A stretch of 15,822 nt of DNA, from the NCBI GenBank assembly GCA_007120815.1, contig SKMY01000261.1, forward strand, positions 1 to 15,822, in the 5' to 3' direction. The position numbers and the translations under genes are program-made. Positions 1 to 7,798 of the stretch are shown here, piece by piece (the stretch's first letter is position 1; each line of letters begins with the position of its first letter). Source of the DNA: Syntrophomonadaceae bacterium. Its GTDB lineage: Bacteria; Bacillota_D; Dethiobacteria; DTU022; UBA8154. The notes beneath the pieces were generated by a model. It was not told the origin of the DNA. It worked only from the letters and a program-made list of their open reading frames with translations, and did not search any database.

Positions 1-1
1 C

Positions 2-457
2 GTAATCGGCGCTTTTGAAAACACCCTGGAAGCGATTGTGGTTCTCGCTGTCTTTATTCCCGTTATTATGGACATGGGGGGGAATGTGGGCACGCAATCG
101 TCAACGCTTTTTGTGCGGGGGTTGGCAACAGGAGAAATTGCTCCCGTTGATGTCTGGCGCTATTTTTTCCGGGAAGTCAGGATAGGACTAACAATTGGCA
201 TATTAAATGGTGTATTTGTTTCAATCGTTGCCTCCCTTTGGCAGGGGATGCCCCTCTTGGGGCTGGTGGTGGGCGTTGCCATGTTCAGCACGATAACGTT
301 GGCTGCGCTAATCGGCACCCTTGTTCCCATGTTTTTCAATTACTACGGTATTGACCCGGCAATTACGGCAGGCCCTTTTGTAACGACGATTAAAGATGTT
401 ACAGGATTATTGATTTATTTCTATATCGCTACCGCCTTTATGGAATATCTTGTTTGA
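2..457 (+). CDS. mgtE: Magnesium transporter MgtE, C-terminal fragment
   Basis: This is the last 151 codons of an MgtE-family Mg2+ channel/transporter, an inner-membrane homodimer that imports magnesium. The reading frame is open to the left edge, so the cytoplasmic N and CBS domains and the first membrane helices lie outside the window (family members are usually about 450 residues). The visible part is the transmembrane domain: an FIPVIMDMGGNVGTQSST stretch, the most conserved MgtE signature, lining the ion pathway, then RGLATGE, followed by three or four hydrophobic helices and a short tail ending EYLV. It ends 246 bases before mraZ and has no functional link to the dcw genes beyond adjacency. 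The family call rests on the signature and is firm; whether the missing half is intact cannot be seen. Confidence 0.93.
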   Translation, partial: VIGAFENTLEAIVVLAVFIPVIMDMGGNVGTQSSTLFVRGLATGEIAPVDVWRYFFREVRIGLTIGILNGVFVSIVASLWQGMPLLGLVVGVAMFSTITLAALIGTLVPMFFNYYGIDPAITAGPFVTTIKDVTGLLIYFYIATAFMEYLV

Positions 458-545
458 TTCCCAGTTATTTTGACTTTTTTTGGGATCTGAACCCTTTTCC
501 TTCTGCTTAATTCTTTGTAAATTGAGATGAATTGCGATTAAGAGC

Positions 546-578
546 AAGATTTCAGCAAAAATCTTTCTCTTTTTTTTT
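546..578 (+). terminator. Weak candidate terminator after mgtE
   Basis: AAGATTT (546-552) and AAATCTT (559-565) can form a 7-bp hairpin with a 6-nt loop, followed within four bases by a run of nine T (570-578). The shape is that of an intrinsic terminator, but the stem has only one G-C pair and lies about 90 bases after the mgtE stop, so stability is doubtful. It could separate mgtE transcription from the dcw promoter. Confidence 0.25.
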
Positions 579-591
579 ATATTTTTAATAT

Positions 592-625
592 TATACTAGA
601 AGGATTTTTCGATAAGGGGTAGAAT
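592..625 (+). promoter_or_regulatory. Candidate sigma-A -10 elements for the dcw operon
   Basis: Two -10-like hexamers lie in the AT-rich leader: TATACT at 592-597 and TAGAAT at 620-625. TAGAAT differs from TATAAT at one position and has a poor -35 (TAGAAG, 597-602) 17 bases upstream; TATACT has no convincing -35. Starting from TAGAAT, transcription would begin near 632, placing the MraZ repeats immediately at and after the start site, an arrangement that fits repression. Which one is used cannot be told from sequence alone. Confidence 0.35.
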
Positions 626-633
626 ATATAGAA

Positions 634-660
634 AAAGTGGTTTGAAGTGGTTTAAAGTGG
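634..660 (+). promoter_or_regulatory. MraZ box: three 10-bp-spaced GTGG repeats
   Basis: AAAGTGG (634-640), GAAGTGG (644-650) and AAAGTGG (654-660) are direct repeats starting exactly 10 bases apart, with TTT between them. MraZ proteins of several phyla bind tandem GTG/TGGG-containing repeats at this spacing just upstream of their own gene, so this is almost certainly the autoregulatory operator of the cluster. One-turn spacing puts all copies on one helix face, fitting the ring-shaped MraZ oligomer. A further GAAGTGG at 686-692 overlaps the mraZ ribosome binding site but is out of phase. Confidence 0.85.
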
Positions 661-703
661 AGGAAGCGTCCGGTCAATTAACTGGGAAGTGGAGCTGCCT
701 GTT

Positions 704-1135
704 ATGTTAATGGGAGAATACGTACATACCTTGGATAAGAAGGGCCGGGTTATTGTTCCAGCTCGCTTTCGGGATGAGTTGGGTGAGCGTTTTGTGATCA
801 CCCGTGGGCTGGACCGGTGTCTTTTCCTGTATCCTCTACGGGAATGGGCCAGCCTGGAGAAGAGGCTGAAAGAACTGCCCCTGGCCAAGGCCGATGCCCG
901 GAAATTTATGCGTTTCTTTTTTTCCGGTGCTTCGGAAGTGGAAATTGACAAACAGGGACGGGTTTTGCTTCCTCCCCAGCTGAGGGAACATGCTGATGTG
1001 CACAAAGAGGTTATTATCATTGGCGTTTCGAACCGGGCGGAGATTTGGAGTAAAGAAAACTGGGAAGTATACAGTAATGAATCGGATCTATCCTTTGAAC
1101 AAGTTGCAGAAAAAATGATTGATTTTCAGTTTTGA
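704..1135 (+). CDS. mraZ: Transcriptional regulator MraZ
   Basis: MraZ is a DNA-binding regulator that controls the dcw cluster by binding repeats in its own promoter. The protein has 143 residues, the usual family length, and two SpoVT/AbrB-like swapped-hairpin domains, each with the DxxGR signature: DKKGR at residues 11-15 and DKQGR at 82-86, followed by VIVP and VLLP. I start it at ATG 704 (MLMGEY) because this matches the conserved N-terminus and has GGAG at 691-694 nine bases upstream; an in-frame GTG at 689 would add five residues and lacks a ribosome binding site. It is the first gene of the run, 21 bases before rsmH, and its likely operator is at 634-660. The call is firm. Confidence 0.97.
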   Translation: MLMGEYVHTLDKKGRVIVPARFRDELGERFVITRGLDRCLFLYPLREWASLEKRLKELPLAKADARKFMRFFFSGASEVEIDKQGRVLLPPQLREHADVHKEVIIIGVSNRAEIWSKENWEVYSNESDLSFEQVAEKMIDFQF

Positions 1136-1156
1136 TTGGCCTAAAGGAGGCATGTA

Positions 1157-2116
1157 ATGGGCCCCGGGCATAAAAATGAATCTTTTAAGCATATACCTGT
1201 GTTGTTAAATGAAGCCCTTCATTTTCTCAATCCTTACCCCGGTGCCACCGTGGTAGATGCTACGCTGGGCGGGGGCGGGCACGCTGAACCGATACTCCAT
1301 AAAATTATGCCAGATGGCAGATTGGTTGGAATCGATTTTGACGAAAATGCCATCAAAGCCGCTCAAAAAAGGCTGGCACCCTTTGGGGCGTCCTTTATCC
1401 CGGTTCAAGGGAATTTTTCCAACCTGCAAGCCGTGTTGCAAAGACTGGGCTTCACAACCGTGGATAGCGTATTGATGGATCTGGGGGTTTCTTCACACCA
1501 GCTGGACTGTGCCGGACGCGGGTTTTCTTACCAAAAAGACGTTTTTCTCGACATGCGCATGGGGCCGGATATTGAAAAAACGGCTGCTGATTTGTTAAAT
1601 ACACTGCCCCGGGAAGAGCTTGGGCGAATTTTTAATCGATACGGGGAAGAGAAGTGGGCGAGTCGGATTGCTTCGTTTATTGAAAAGCACCGCATACAAA
1701 AAGGCCCTGTGACCCACAGCGCCCAACTGGTAGAGATTATAAAAAGTGCCATTCCTGCTTCTTCCCGCCGAAAAGGCGGCCATCCGGCAAAGCGTATTTT
1801 CCAGGCTCTGCGTATCGCCGTCAACGGTGAACTGGATAACTTGGAAAAAGGACTGGAGCAAGGTGTTAACTGTTTAAAACCGGGTGGGCGAATCGTGGTT
1901 ATTGCTTATCATTCGCTGGAAGATGAAGTGGTGAAAAACCAGTTTAAAAGACGGGCCAACCCGTGTATCTGCCCCCCGAAGTTCCCGGTTTGCCGGTGTG
2001 GTAAAGCTCCCGAAGTTCAATTGCTCACACCAAAAGTTGTAGCGCCCGGCCAGGATGAGATCACCTTCAACCCCAGGGCACGAAGTGCCAGACTCCGGGC
2101 GGCAGAAAAGCTATAG
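1157..2116 (+). CDS. rsmH: 16S rRNA (cytosine1402-N4)-methyltransferase RsmH
   Basis: RsmH (MraW) transfers a methyl group from S-adenosylmethionine to N4 of C1402 in the 16S rRNA decoding centre. The 319-residue protein shows the SAM-binding LGGGGHA motif (37-43), GIDFDENA near 59, DLGVSSHQLD (108-117), the HPAKRIFQALRIAVN block (209-223), YHSLED (251-256) and the C-terminal NPRARSARLR (305-314). A Cys cluster C270, C272, C279, C281 could bind a metal; similar clusters occur in many RsmH proteins. The start is fixed by AAAGGAGG at 1143-1150, six bases before ATG 1157. It is co-directional with mraZ (21-base gap) and precedes ftsL by 47 bases. The length and all motifs are normal. Confidence 0.97.
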   Translation: MGPGHKNESFKHIPVLLNEALHFLNPYPGATVVDATLGGGGHAEPILHKIMPDGRLVGIDFDENAIKAAQKRLAPFGASFIPVQGNFSNLQAVLQRLGFTTVDSVLMDLGVSSHQLDCAGRGFSYQKDVFLDMRMGPDIEKTAADLLNTLPREELGRIFNRYGEEKWASRIASFIEKHRIQKGPVTHSAQLVEIIKSAIPASSRRKGGHPAKRIFQALRIAVNGELDNLEKGLEQGVNCLKPGGRIVVIAYHSLEDEVVKNQFKRRANPCICPPKFPVCRCGKAPEVQLLTPKVVAPGQDEITFNPRARSARLRAAEKL

Positions 2117-2163
2117 CCTCATGATTGTGGAAAAAGTTCTAACAAGATTAGAAGGTGAATAAG

Positions 2164-2562
2164 GTGTTAGTAACGAAAGAAAAACCAACAATAAGCTACT
2201 ATCCCCAGCAAAAACCCTTACATAATCGAACCGCTCGTGAAAAATTAAAAGTATCTCCTTCTTCACAGCAAAAACTTGCAGGGCATCCGGGTGAAAGTCT
2301 GTTATTATGTGTTTTAATTTTTCTTTTAATCGCTGTCAGCATCGGCCTGATCGCACAATACAGTCGAGTCATTGCTGTGAACTACCAGGTTCAGCAAGTG
2401 AACCGGGAAATTGCTCAGTTGCAAGAAGAAAAAGAACACCTCGCTATTGAAGTCAGAAGTTTGAGTGCGCTGGAACGAATTGAGAACATCGCAGTCAATG
2501 AGCTGGGATTACAGTACCCTGAGCAAAAACAATGGCTAAGGTTGTCTGCCAGGGGAAACTAG
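2164..2562 (+). CDS. ftsL: Cell division protein FtsL (FtsL/DivIC-like)
   Basis: FtsL is a small bitopic membrane protein of the divisome that pairs with DivIC/FtsB and FtsQ and activates the septal SEDS-PBP synthase. Sequence is poorly conserved in the family, so the call rests on position (between rsmH and the PBP) and architecture: a basic, polar cytoplasmic tail of about 45 residues, one membrane span (around ESLLLCVLIFLLIAVSIGLI), then an extracytoplasmic heptad region (NYQVQQVNREIAQLQEEKEH) predicted to form a coiled coil, and a short tail including NELGLQYPE. I prefer GTG 2164 (132 residues) because AAGGTGA at 2152-2158 lies five bases upstream; GTG 2155, adding three residues, overlaps that site and lacks its own. 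The start is uncertain by these nine bases. Confidence 0.9.
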   Translation: MLVTKEKPTISYYPQQKPLHNRTAREKLKVSPSSQQKLAGHPGESLLLCVLIFLLIAVSIGLIAQYSRVIAVNYQVQQVNREIAQLQEEKEHLAIEVRSLSALERIENIAVNELGLQYPEQKQWLRLSARGN

Positions 2563-2584
2563 TGGGGTGTAGTCAGGTGAAAAT

Positions 2585-4690
2585 ATGACAAGACAAAAAG
2601 TGTCGAGTTTGCAAATAAAACGGCGGCTGCTTGCAGTATTTATTTTTACCGCTCTCCTCATGGGGGCGCTTGTGTTTCGGTTGGGCTGGATTCAATTTGT
2701 TATGGCTGAAGAATTGCAGCTCAAAGCATGGGATCAGTGGAACCGAAGCATTCCCGCTCGTTCATCCCGAGGGGATATTTTTGATCGCAATGGCAACCTC
2801 TTGGCCGGGAGCGCAACCGTTGAAACCGTTGTCGCCATTCCCCCCCAGATTAATGATCCCCTTTTTTCAGCAAGGGCCCTTGCCCCGGTCCTGGATATGA
2901 CCGAAGAGCGCATCGTGGAATTAATTACCCAGGAACGCGCCGCTGTTTACCTTAAACGCAGAGTTAATGAAGACGTTGCCCGAGAGGTTCGATTGTTAAA
3001 CTTGCCAGGAATTACATTCACTCAGGAATCAAAACGATTTTATCCCAATACCAACCTGCTTTCTCAGCTTTTGGGCTTTGTCGGTACCGACCAGGGATGG
3101 GCGGGATTGGAAATATTTTATGAAGAAGAACTGGAAGGACGGGACGGAAGTATCATGTTCCCAACGGACAACAAGGGCCGGGAAATCCCCGGCGTCCGTC
3201 GGTTTGTCCCCCCCAAGGAAGGAAAAGATCTTTATCTCACTATTGATGAAACCATCCAGTTCATCGTTGAAAGGGAACTTTCCCGGGCCATGATTGAATA
3301 TGATCCCAAGCGGGTTATGGCCTTGGCCGTAAATCCCCAAACCGGCGAAGTGCTTGCTGCCGCATCTAAACCGGATTTTGATCCAAACCATTACAATGAT
3401 TTTGACAATGAATACTGGCGCCTGTTTCCAATCACTGACACCTTTGAGCCGGGATCCACCTTTAAGCTGATCACGTTGAGCGCTGCCATGGAAGAGGGCC
3501 TCTATTTTGAAAGCGAGCCTTTTTTTTGTTCCGGTTCGGTAAAAGTAGCCGGGCAAACCATACGCTGTTGGACATCACACAAAGGCGGGCATGGCTCAAT
3601 AAACTTCATCGAAGCCGTGTATAATTCCTGCAACCCGGCGTTTATCTCTTTGGGAGAAAAGCTGGGTGCGGAGCGGCTTTTCGATTATATTCGTGCCTTT
3701 GGTTTTGGCGCAGCATCGGGGATCGATTACCCCGGGGAGGGAAGGGGACAGATTTTCAGGCCGGAACAAATTGGCCCGGTAGAGTTGGCCACTTCATCTT
3801 TTGGCCAGGGTATTTCCGTTACTCCCCTGCAGCAGGTTATGGCTGTATCCGCTTTTGCCAACGGCGGGCAATTACTGCGGCCCTACTTCGTTAAAGAAAT
3901 CGTGGACATCGATGGAACGACCGTTTATGAACGCGAGCCTGAAGTGATCCGCCAGGTTATTTCCCAAAGTACAGCAGAACGGGTGAGCCGCGCCATGCTA
4001 GGGGTGGTGGAAGAAGGAAGCGGTGTAAACGCCAGCATTGAAGGATATCTTGTAGCCGGCAAAACAGGGACAGCACAAAAGGTTTCAGGAGGAAAGTATG
4101 TTCCAGGAGAATATGTGCTTTCATTTATTGGTTTCGCGCCATTAGAGGATCCCCAGGTTGTAATTTACGTGGCTGTAGACGGTGCAAGGCGCGGGCCCCA
4201 ATGGGGCTCACAAGTCAGCGCGCCTCTCTTCCAATCCATTATGAAGGATGTGCTGTCCTATCTGGATATTCCACCCGCACATCTTCCAGAAGACGAAGAG
4301 GAACTTCGGCTCCTCACCGTTCCCGACTTAAAAGGCATGACCATCGATGAGGCCGCTGCCATGCTGGACACCAAGGGGTTGCTGGTGCGATTAGTTGGAG
4401 AAGAGGGCGTGATTGTCGACCAGACACCGAAAGCCGGGGCCCAGGTGCCGCTGCGCACCCATATCATTATTTATCTGGATGACTTGTTTGACGATGAGGC
4501 CTCAGGCTATATTACGGTCCCTGACCTGCAGGGAATGACGGTCAAAGAGGTGGGTGAAATACTGGGCCACATTGGCTTGAGAATGGAAAGGGATGGATCG
4601 GGCATTGTCATCAAGCAAAATCCTGCTCCCGGCACCCGGGTGGACCGGAATTCCAATGTAACCGTTTATCTCTCTTCTCCCCTCGACTGA
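2585..4690 (+). CDS. spoVD: Class B penicillin-binding protein, SpoVD/PBP2B-like, two PASTA domains
   Basis: This is a DD-transpeptidase that crosslinks septal peptidoglycan with the SEDS polymerase encoded by ftsW/spoVE downstream. Its 701 residues comprise a short cytoplasmic end, one membrane anchor (about 13-34), a PBP dimerisation domain beginning with RGDIFDRNG (62-70), the transpeptidase domain with STFK (291-294, nucleophile S291), SCN (348-350) and KTGT (493-496), and two PASTA domains (about 577-632 and 642-697), each opening with TVPDL and a GMT turn. Cysteines C328 (in CW) and C349 (in SCN) correspond to the redox-active pair reported in Bacillus SpoVD. AGGTGA at 2575-2580 precedes ATG 2585. 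Bacillus has separate pbpB and spoVD here; this window has one gene. Two PASTA domains are PBP2B-like and the cysteines SpoVD-like, so the symbol is a best fit. Confidence 0.9.
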   Translation: MTRQKVSSLQIKRRLLAVFIFTALLMGALVFRLGWIQFVMAEELQLKAWDQWNRSIPARSSRGDIFDRNGNLLAGSATVETVVAIPPQINDPLFSARALAPVLDMTEERIVELITQERAAVYLKRRVNEDVAREVRLLNLPGITFTQESKRFYPNTNLLSQLLGFVGTDQGWAGLEIFYEEELEGRDGSIMFPTDNKGREIPGVRRFVPPKEGKDLYLTIDETIQFIVERELSRAMIEYDPKRVMALAVNPQTGEVLAAASKPDFDPNHYNDFDNEYWRLFPITDTFEPGSTFKLITLSAAMEEGLYFESEPFFCSGSVKVAGQTIRCWTSHKGGHGSINFIEAVYNSCNPAFISLGEKLGAERLFDYIRAFGFGAASGIDYPGEGRGQIFRPEQIGPVELATSSFGQGISVTPLQQVMAVSAFANGGQLLRPYFVKEIVDIDGTTVYEREPEVIRQVISQSTAERVSRAMLGVVEEGSGVNASIEGYLVAGKTGTAQKVSGGKYVPGEYVLSFIGFAPLEDPQVVIYVAVDGARRGPQWGSQVSAPLFQSIMKDVLSYLDIPPAHLPEDEEELRLLTVPDLKGMTIDEAAAMLDTKGLLVRLVGEEGVIVDQTPKAGAQVPLRTHIIIYLDDLFDDEASGYITVPDLQGMTVKEVGEILGHIGLRMERDGSGIVIKQNPAPGTRVDRNSNVTVYLSSPLD

Positions 4691-4870
4691 CCTTTTTTGC
4701 CATGAATTGAAAAAACACCTCTTTCCAGTGAACTTGCAACTTCATTACAGTGAGTATTCTCATCATATAGTGTACATACTACTACATATATAAAGGGTAG
4801 ATTGTGCTTAGAGACCCAGGTTAAACCGCTGTATCTGGTGTGCGCGCTGATGACGGGAAAGGAGAAGCCT

Positions 4871-6373
4871 ATGGACGCCATTAAAAAGCTTGATGAACTG
4901 TTAACATTTATTCATACCCTTCAAGTTGAGGGAAAAACAGACCTGTTTGTGCGCGGCATGACGTACCATTCGGAACGGGTTGAACCCGGGTTTCTTTTCT
5001 TTTGCCTTGAGGGCAGCCGCTTCGACGGGCATGATTTTATACCTCAAGCCATAAAGGCCGGTGCTTCAGCCGTTGTACTAGAAAAAGACAGGGCAGTAGC
5101 GGGTGCTGTTAAAATTTTGGTTCCCAGCGTTCGCCCGGCCATGGCTGCATTCTCTCAACTGTATTACGGAAACCCATCGGAGCGTTTGCGTTTGATTGGT
5201 GTAACCGGAACAAACGGCAAAACAACGACAACTCACCTGATTGAAGCTATCCTGGCCTCTCGCCGGGCTAAAACCGGTTTGCTGGGTACCATCAAATACC
5301 AGGTCGGCCAGGAGAGTCTTCCCGTGCTGGCAACAACACCTGAAGCCCCCGACCTGCAACGGATCCTCCTGACAATGACTGAGAAAGACGTTCAATACGC
5401 GGTTATGGAGGTTTCTTCACACGCTCTTGAGCTGAACCGGGTTTCCGGGTGTGATTTTGATATCGCCGTCCTGACGAATGTTACGGAAGATCACCTGGAC
5501 TTTCATCAAGAATTTGAACGCTACCTTTCTGCAAAGGGCAAGCTCTTTTCTCAATTAGGCGGAAGCTTCGTCAAACAGGCTTTGCCCCGCTATGCCGTTA
5601 TCAACGCTGATGATAGCAGTGCATCGTATTTTATGCGGCAGACTACCGTTCAGTGGGTGACCTATGGCATTTCAGAGCCTGCTGAAGTGACCGCTACAGA
5701 TCTGGTTGTTAGAAACGAAGGGGTGAGTTTTTCTCTTCATTCACCCTGGGGAGATGAGCACTTTTCGCTAAAGCTAACCGGTAAATTCAGCGTGTATAAC
5801 GCACTGGCGGCAATAACCGTCGGCTTGTTAGAGGGCGTTTCTCTGCAAAACATAAAACAGGTTTTGGAAGGAATCGTTGGAATTCCCGGTCGGTTTGAGC
5901 GGATTGACCTGGGGCAGGATTTTGCTGTGATAGTAGACTACGCCCATACGCCAGATGGGTTGGAAAATGTTCTCCAGGCGGCCAAGGGTTTTGCTGAAGG
6001 GAAAATTATCACCGTGTTTGGATGCGGTGGGGAAAGGGACCGCACCAAGCGACCCATGATGGGACGTATTGCGGGACAATACAGTGACTATTGTATCTTA
6101 ACCTCTGATAACCCAAGAGGGGAAGATCCCTGGAAAATTATTGAAGAGGTAAAGGTTGGATTGCAAGAGAAAAAGGCTTTCGGCAGCGGTTACTCCGTAC
6201 AGGTGGACCGGCGTGAGGCGATTGAGCTGGGTATTGAATTGGCCAGGCCTGGTGATATCGTCATCATTGCAGGAAAAGGCCACGAAAACTACCAGATATT
6301 TTCAGATTACACCATTCACTTCTGTGACAAGGAAGTCGCTTCGGAGATCATTAAAAAAAGAGTGAAAACTTGA
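4871..6373 (+). CDS. murE: UDP-MurNAc-L-Ala-D-Glu:meso-diaminopimelate ligase MurE
   Basis: MurE is the cytoplasmic ATP-dependent ligase that adds the third stem-peptide residue to UDP-MurNAc-L-Ala-D-Glu. The 500-residue protein has the three Mur ligase domains: an N-terminal uridine-binding domain, the central ATPase with GTNGKTTT (113-120), TTPEAP (155-160), the NVTEDHLDFH segment (203-212) and the likely carbamylated K222, and a C-terminal domain with DNPR at 413-416. DNPR is the established determinant for meso-diaminopimelate rather than lysine. I start at ATG 4871, with GGAG at 4861-4864 six bases upstream; in-frame ATG 4850 and TTG 4802 would add unconserved residues without a ribosome binding site. 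It is preceded by a 180-base spacer and followed by murF after 11 bases. Confidence 0.97.
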   Translation: MDAIKKLDELLTFIHTLQVEGKTDLFVRGMTYHSERVEPGFLFFCLEGSRFDGHDFIPQAIKAGASAVVLEKDRAVAGAVKILVPSVRPAMAAFSQLYYGNPSERLRLIGVTGTNGKTTTTHLIEAILASRRAKTGLLGTIKYQVGQESLPVLATTPEAPDLQRILLTMTEKDVQYAVMEVSSHALELNRVSGCDFDIAVLTNVTEDHLDFHQEFERYLSAKGKLFSQLGGSFVKQALPRYAVINADDSSASYFMRQTTVQWVTYGISEPAEVTATDLVVRNEGVSFSLHSPWGDEHFSLKLTGKFSVYNALAAITVGLLEGVSLQNIKQVLEGIVGIPGRFERIDLGQDFAVIVDYAHTPDGLENVLQAAKGFAEGKIITVFGCGGERDRTKRPMMGRIAGQYSDYCILTSDNPRGEDPWKIIEEVKVGLQEKKAFGSGYSVQVDRREAIELGIELARPGDIVIIAGKGHENYQIFSDYTIHFCDKEVASEIIKKRVKT

Positions 6374-6384
6374 AGGGATAAATC

Positions 6385-7794
6385 ATGCTTTCTGTAAAAG
6401 ACGTATTAGAGGTGACAGGTGGACGGTTAATAACCGGGGACGTTGAGCATCATTTTTCCGGGGCTGTGATTGATTCCAGGGAAGCTCAACCCGGTGACCT
6501 TTTTTTCCCTTTAGAGGGTGAAAAAGATAACGGGCACCGCTTTATTCTGCATGCGCTGGAAAAAGGGGCAGCGGGATCCCTGCTGGAAAAAAAAGAATTA
6601 CACCACTTTGGCGCTGTGGATTTCTCGGCGGGGAAAATTCTTATCGTTGTTGAAAACAGTCTCCTTTCGCTGCAGCAGCTCGCCCGATTTCATCGAAGCC
6701 GGTTTGACATTCCCCTGATTGCGGTAACCGGCAGCAACGGGAAAACAACCACAAAAGATTTTGTTGCCTCGGTGCTTTCCAGGCGATATGATGTTCTTAA
6801 AACCCAGGGGAACCTGAATAACCACATCGGCCTTCCCTTAATGCTTCTACGCCTGAACGAGGCACATGAAGCCGCTGTTCTTGAATTGGGGATGAGCGGT
6901 TTTGGAGAAATTGCCTTGCTGGCCTCCCTGTCGAGCCCTACTGCAGGAGTCATGACTAACATCGGTGAAGCCCACCTGGAACAGCTTGGGAGTCAGGAAA
7001 ACATCGCCCGGGCCAAGGGAGAGCTGTTGGAGTTTATGGGACCTGAAAGCGCGTTGTTTTTAAATGCAGACGACCCCCACCTATGCCGGATGGTTGAGGG
7101 CTTTCACGGCAAAATAGTGACTTATGGGTTTACGGGTAAAGCGCATTACCGGACGGTGGGTTACAGGTCGGAAGATCCGGGATACGGCTTCGAAGCTGTC
7201 CTGTCCCAAAAGGAAAAATTTAGAAAAGAAACATTTTGGATTCCTGTTCCGGGTCGGCACAATGTGTATAACGCTCTTGCCGCTGTGGCAGTGGGCTGTT
7301 ATTTTGATTTGACGGTTGAACAAATTCGGTTGGGTCTTGCCCAGGCGGACGTATCGTCCATGAGGATGGAAAGGTCTTTGACAAAAAAAGGCTTTTGGAT
7401 TATTAATGACGCCTATAATGCCAGCCCTACCTCTGTTAAATATGCGCTGGAGTTTTTGGTGGAGTGGGGCGGCAAACATAAAAAGATTGCCGTCCTGGGG
7501 GACATGTTGGAGCTGGGAGAAGTGTCAGAAGCATCTCACTGTGAAGCCGGACGTTATGCTGCTGAAATTGGCATCGACTACCTGGTTACTTTTGGTGAAC
7601 TGGCGGAGTACATGGCCCAGGGTGCTGCCCGGGCGGGGTTGTCCCTGGAACGGATTTTTCCGTGCAAAGCCCATGAAGACGCAATTCACTGCCTGGAAAA
7701 ACTGGTTGAAAAGGATGCCATTGTTCTGATTAAGGGCTCACGAGGGATGAAAATGGAAGGGATTGTCGAGGCACTGACTGCCAGGTATAATTAA
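6385..7794 (+). CDS. murF: UDP-MurNAc-tripeptide:D-Ala-D-Ala ligase MurF
   Basis: MurF adds the D-alanyl-D-alanine dipeptide to UDP-MurNAc-tripeptide, completing the cytoplasmic precursor (Park nucleotide). The 469 residues show the three-domain Mur ligase plan: N-terminal substrate domain with the VIDSREAQPGDLFFPLEG block (28-45), ATPase core with GSNGKTTT (116-123), GNLNNHIGLPL (142-152), LELGMS (167-172), NIGEAHLE (192-199) and the probable carbamylated K211, then NDAYNASPTS (341-350) and LGDMLELG (371-378), which distinguish MurF from MurE and MurD. AAGGGAT at 6373-6379 sits six bases before ATG 6385, immediately after the murE stop, suggesting coupled expression. A 160-base, possibly structured spacer separates it from mraY. 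Confidence 0.97.
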   Translation: MLSVKDVLEVTGGRLITGDVEHHFSGAVIDSREAQPGDLFFPLEGEKDNGHRFILHALEKGAAGSLLEKKELHHFGAVDFSAGKILIVVENSLLSLQQLARFHRSRFDIPLIAVTGSNGKTTTKDFVASVLSRRYDVLKTQGNLNNHIGLPLMLLRLNEAHEAAVLELGMSGFGEIALLASLSSPTAGVMTNIGEAHLEQLGSQENIARAKGELLEFMGPESALFLNADDPHLCRMVEGFHGKIVTYGFTGKAHYRTVGYRSEDPGYGFEAVLSQKEKFRKETFWIPVPGRHNVYNALAAVAVGCYFDLTVEQIRLGLAQADVSSMRMERSLTKKGFWIINDAYNASPTSVKYALEFLVEWGGKHKKIAVLGDMLELGEVSEASHCEAGRYAAEIGIDYLVTFGELAEYMAQGAARAGLSLERIFPCKAHEDAIHCLEKLVEKDAIVLIKGSRGMKMEGIVEALTARYN

Positions 7795-7798
7795 AGGG

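Noticed and set aside
478..497. GGG...CCC followed by TTTT after mgtE as a terminator
   Set aside because: Only three base pairs can form around a seven-base loop; too weak to call.
652..1020. 122-codon minus-strand open frame covering the MraZ box and mraZ
   Set aside because: It is antisense to the conserved MraZ coding sequence, composition is arginine/serine-rich as expected for a shadow, and no ribosome binding site supports it.
3029..3556. 175-codon open frame on the minus strand within the PBP gene
   Set aside because: It lies entirely opposite the conserved transpeptidase domain, has no recognisable family features, and the plus-strand protein is unambiguous.
4692..4716. T6 and A6 tracts after the PBP gene as a bidirectional terminator
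   Set aside because: The complementary part is only T/A tracts with no G-C core, so no stable hairpin is expected.
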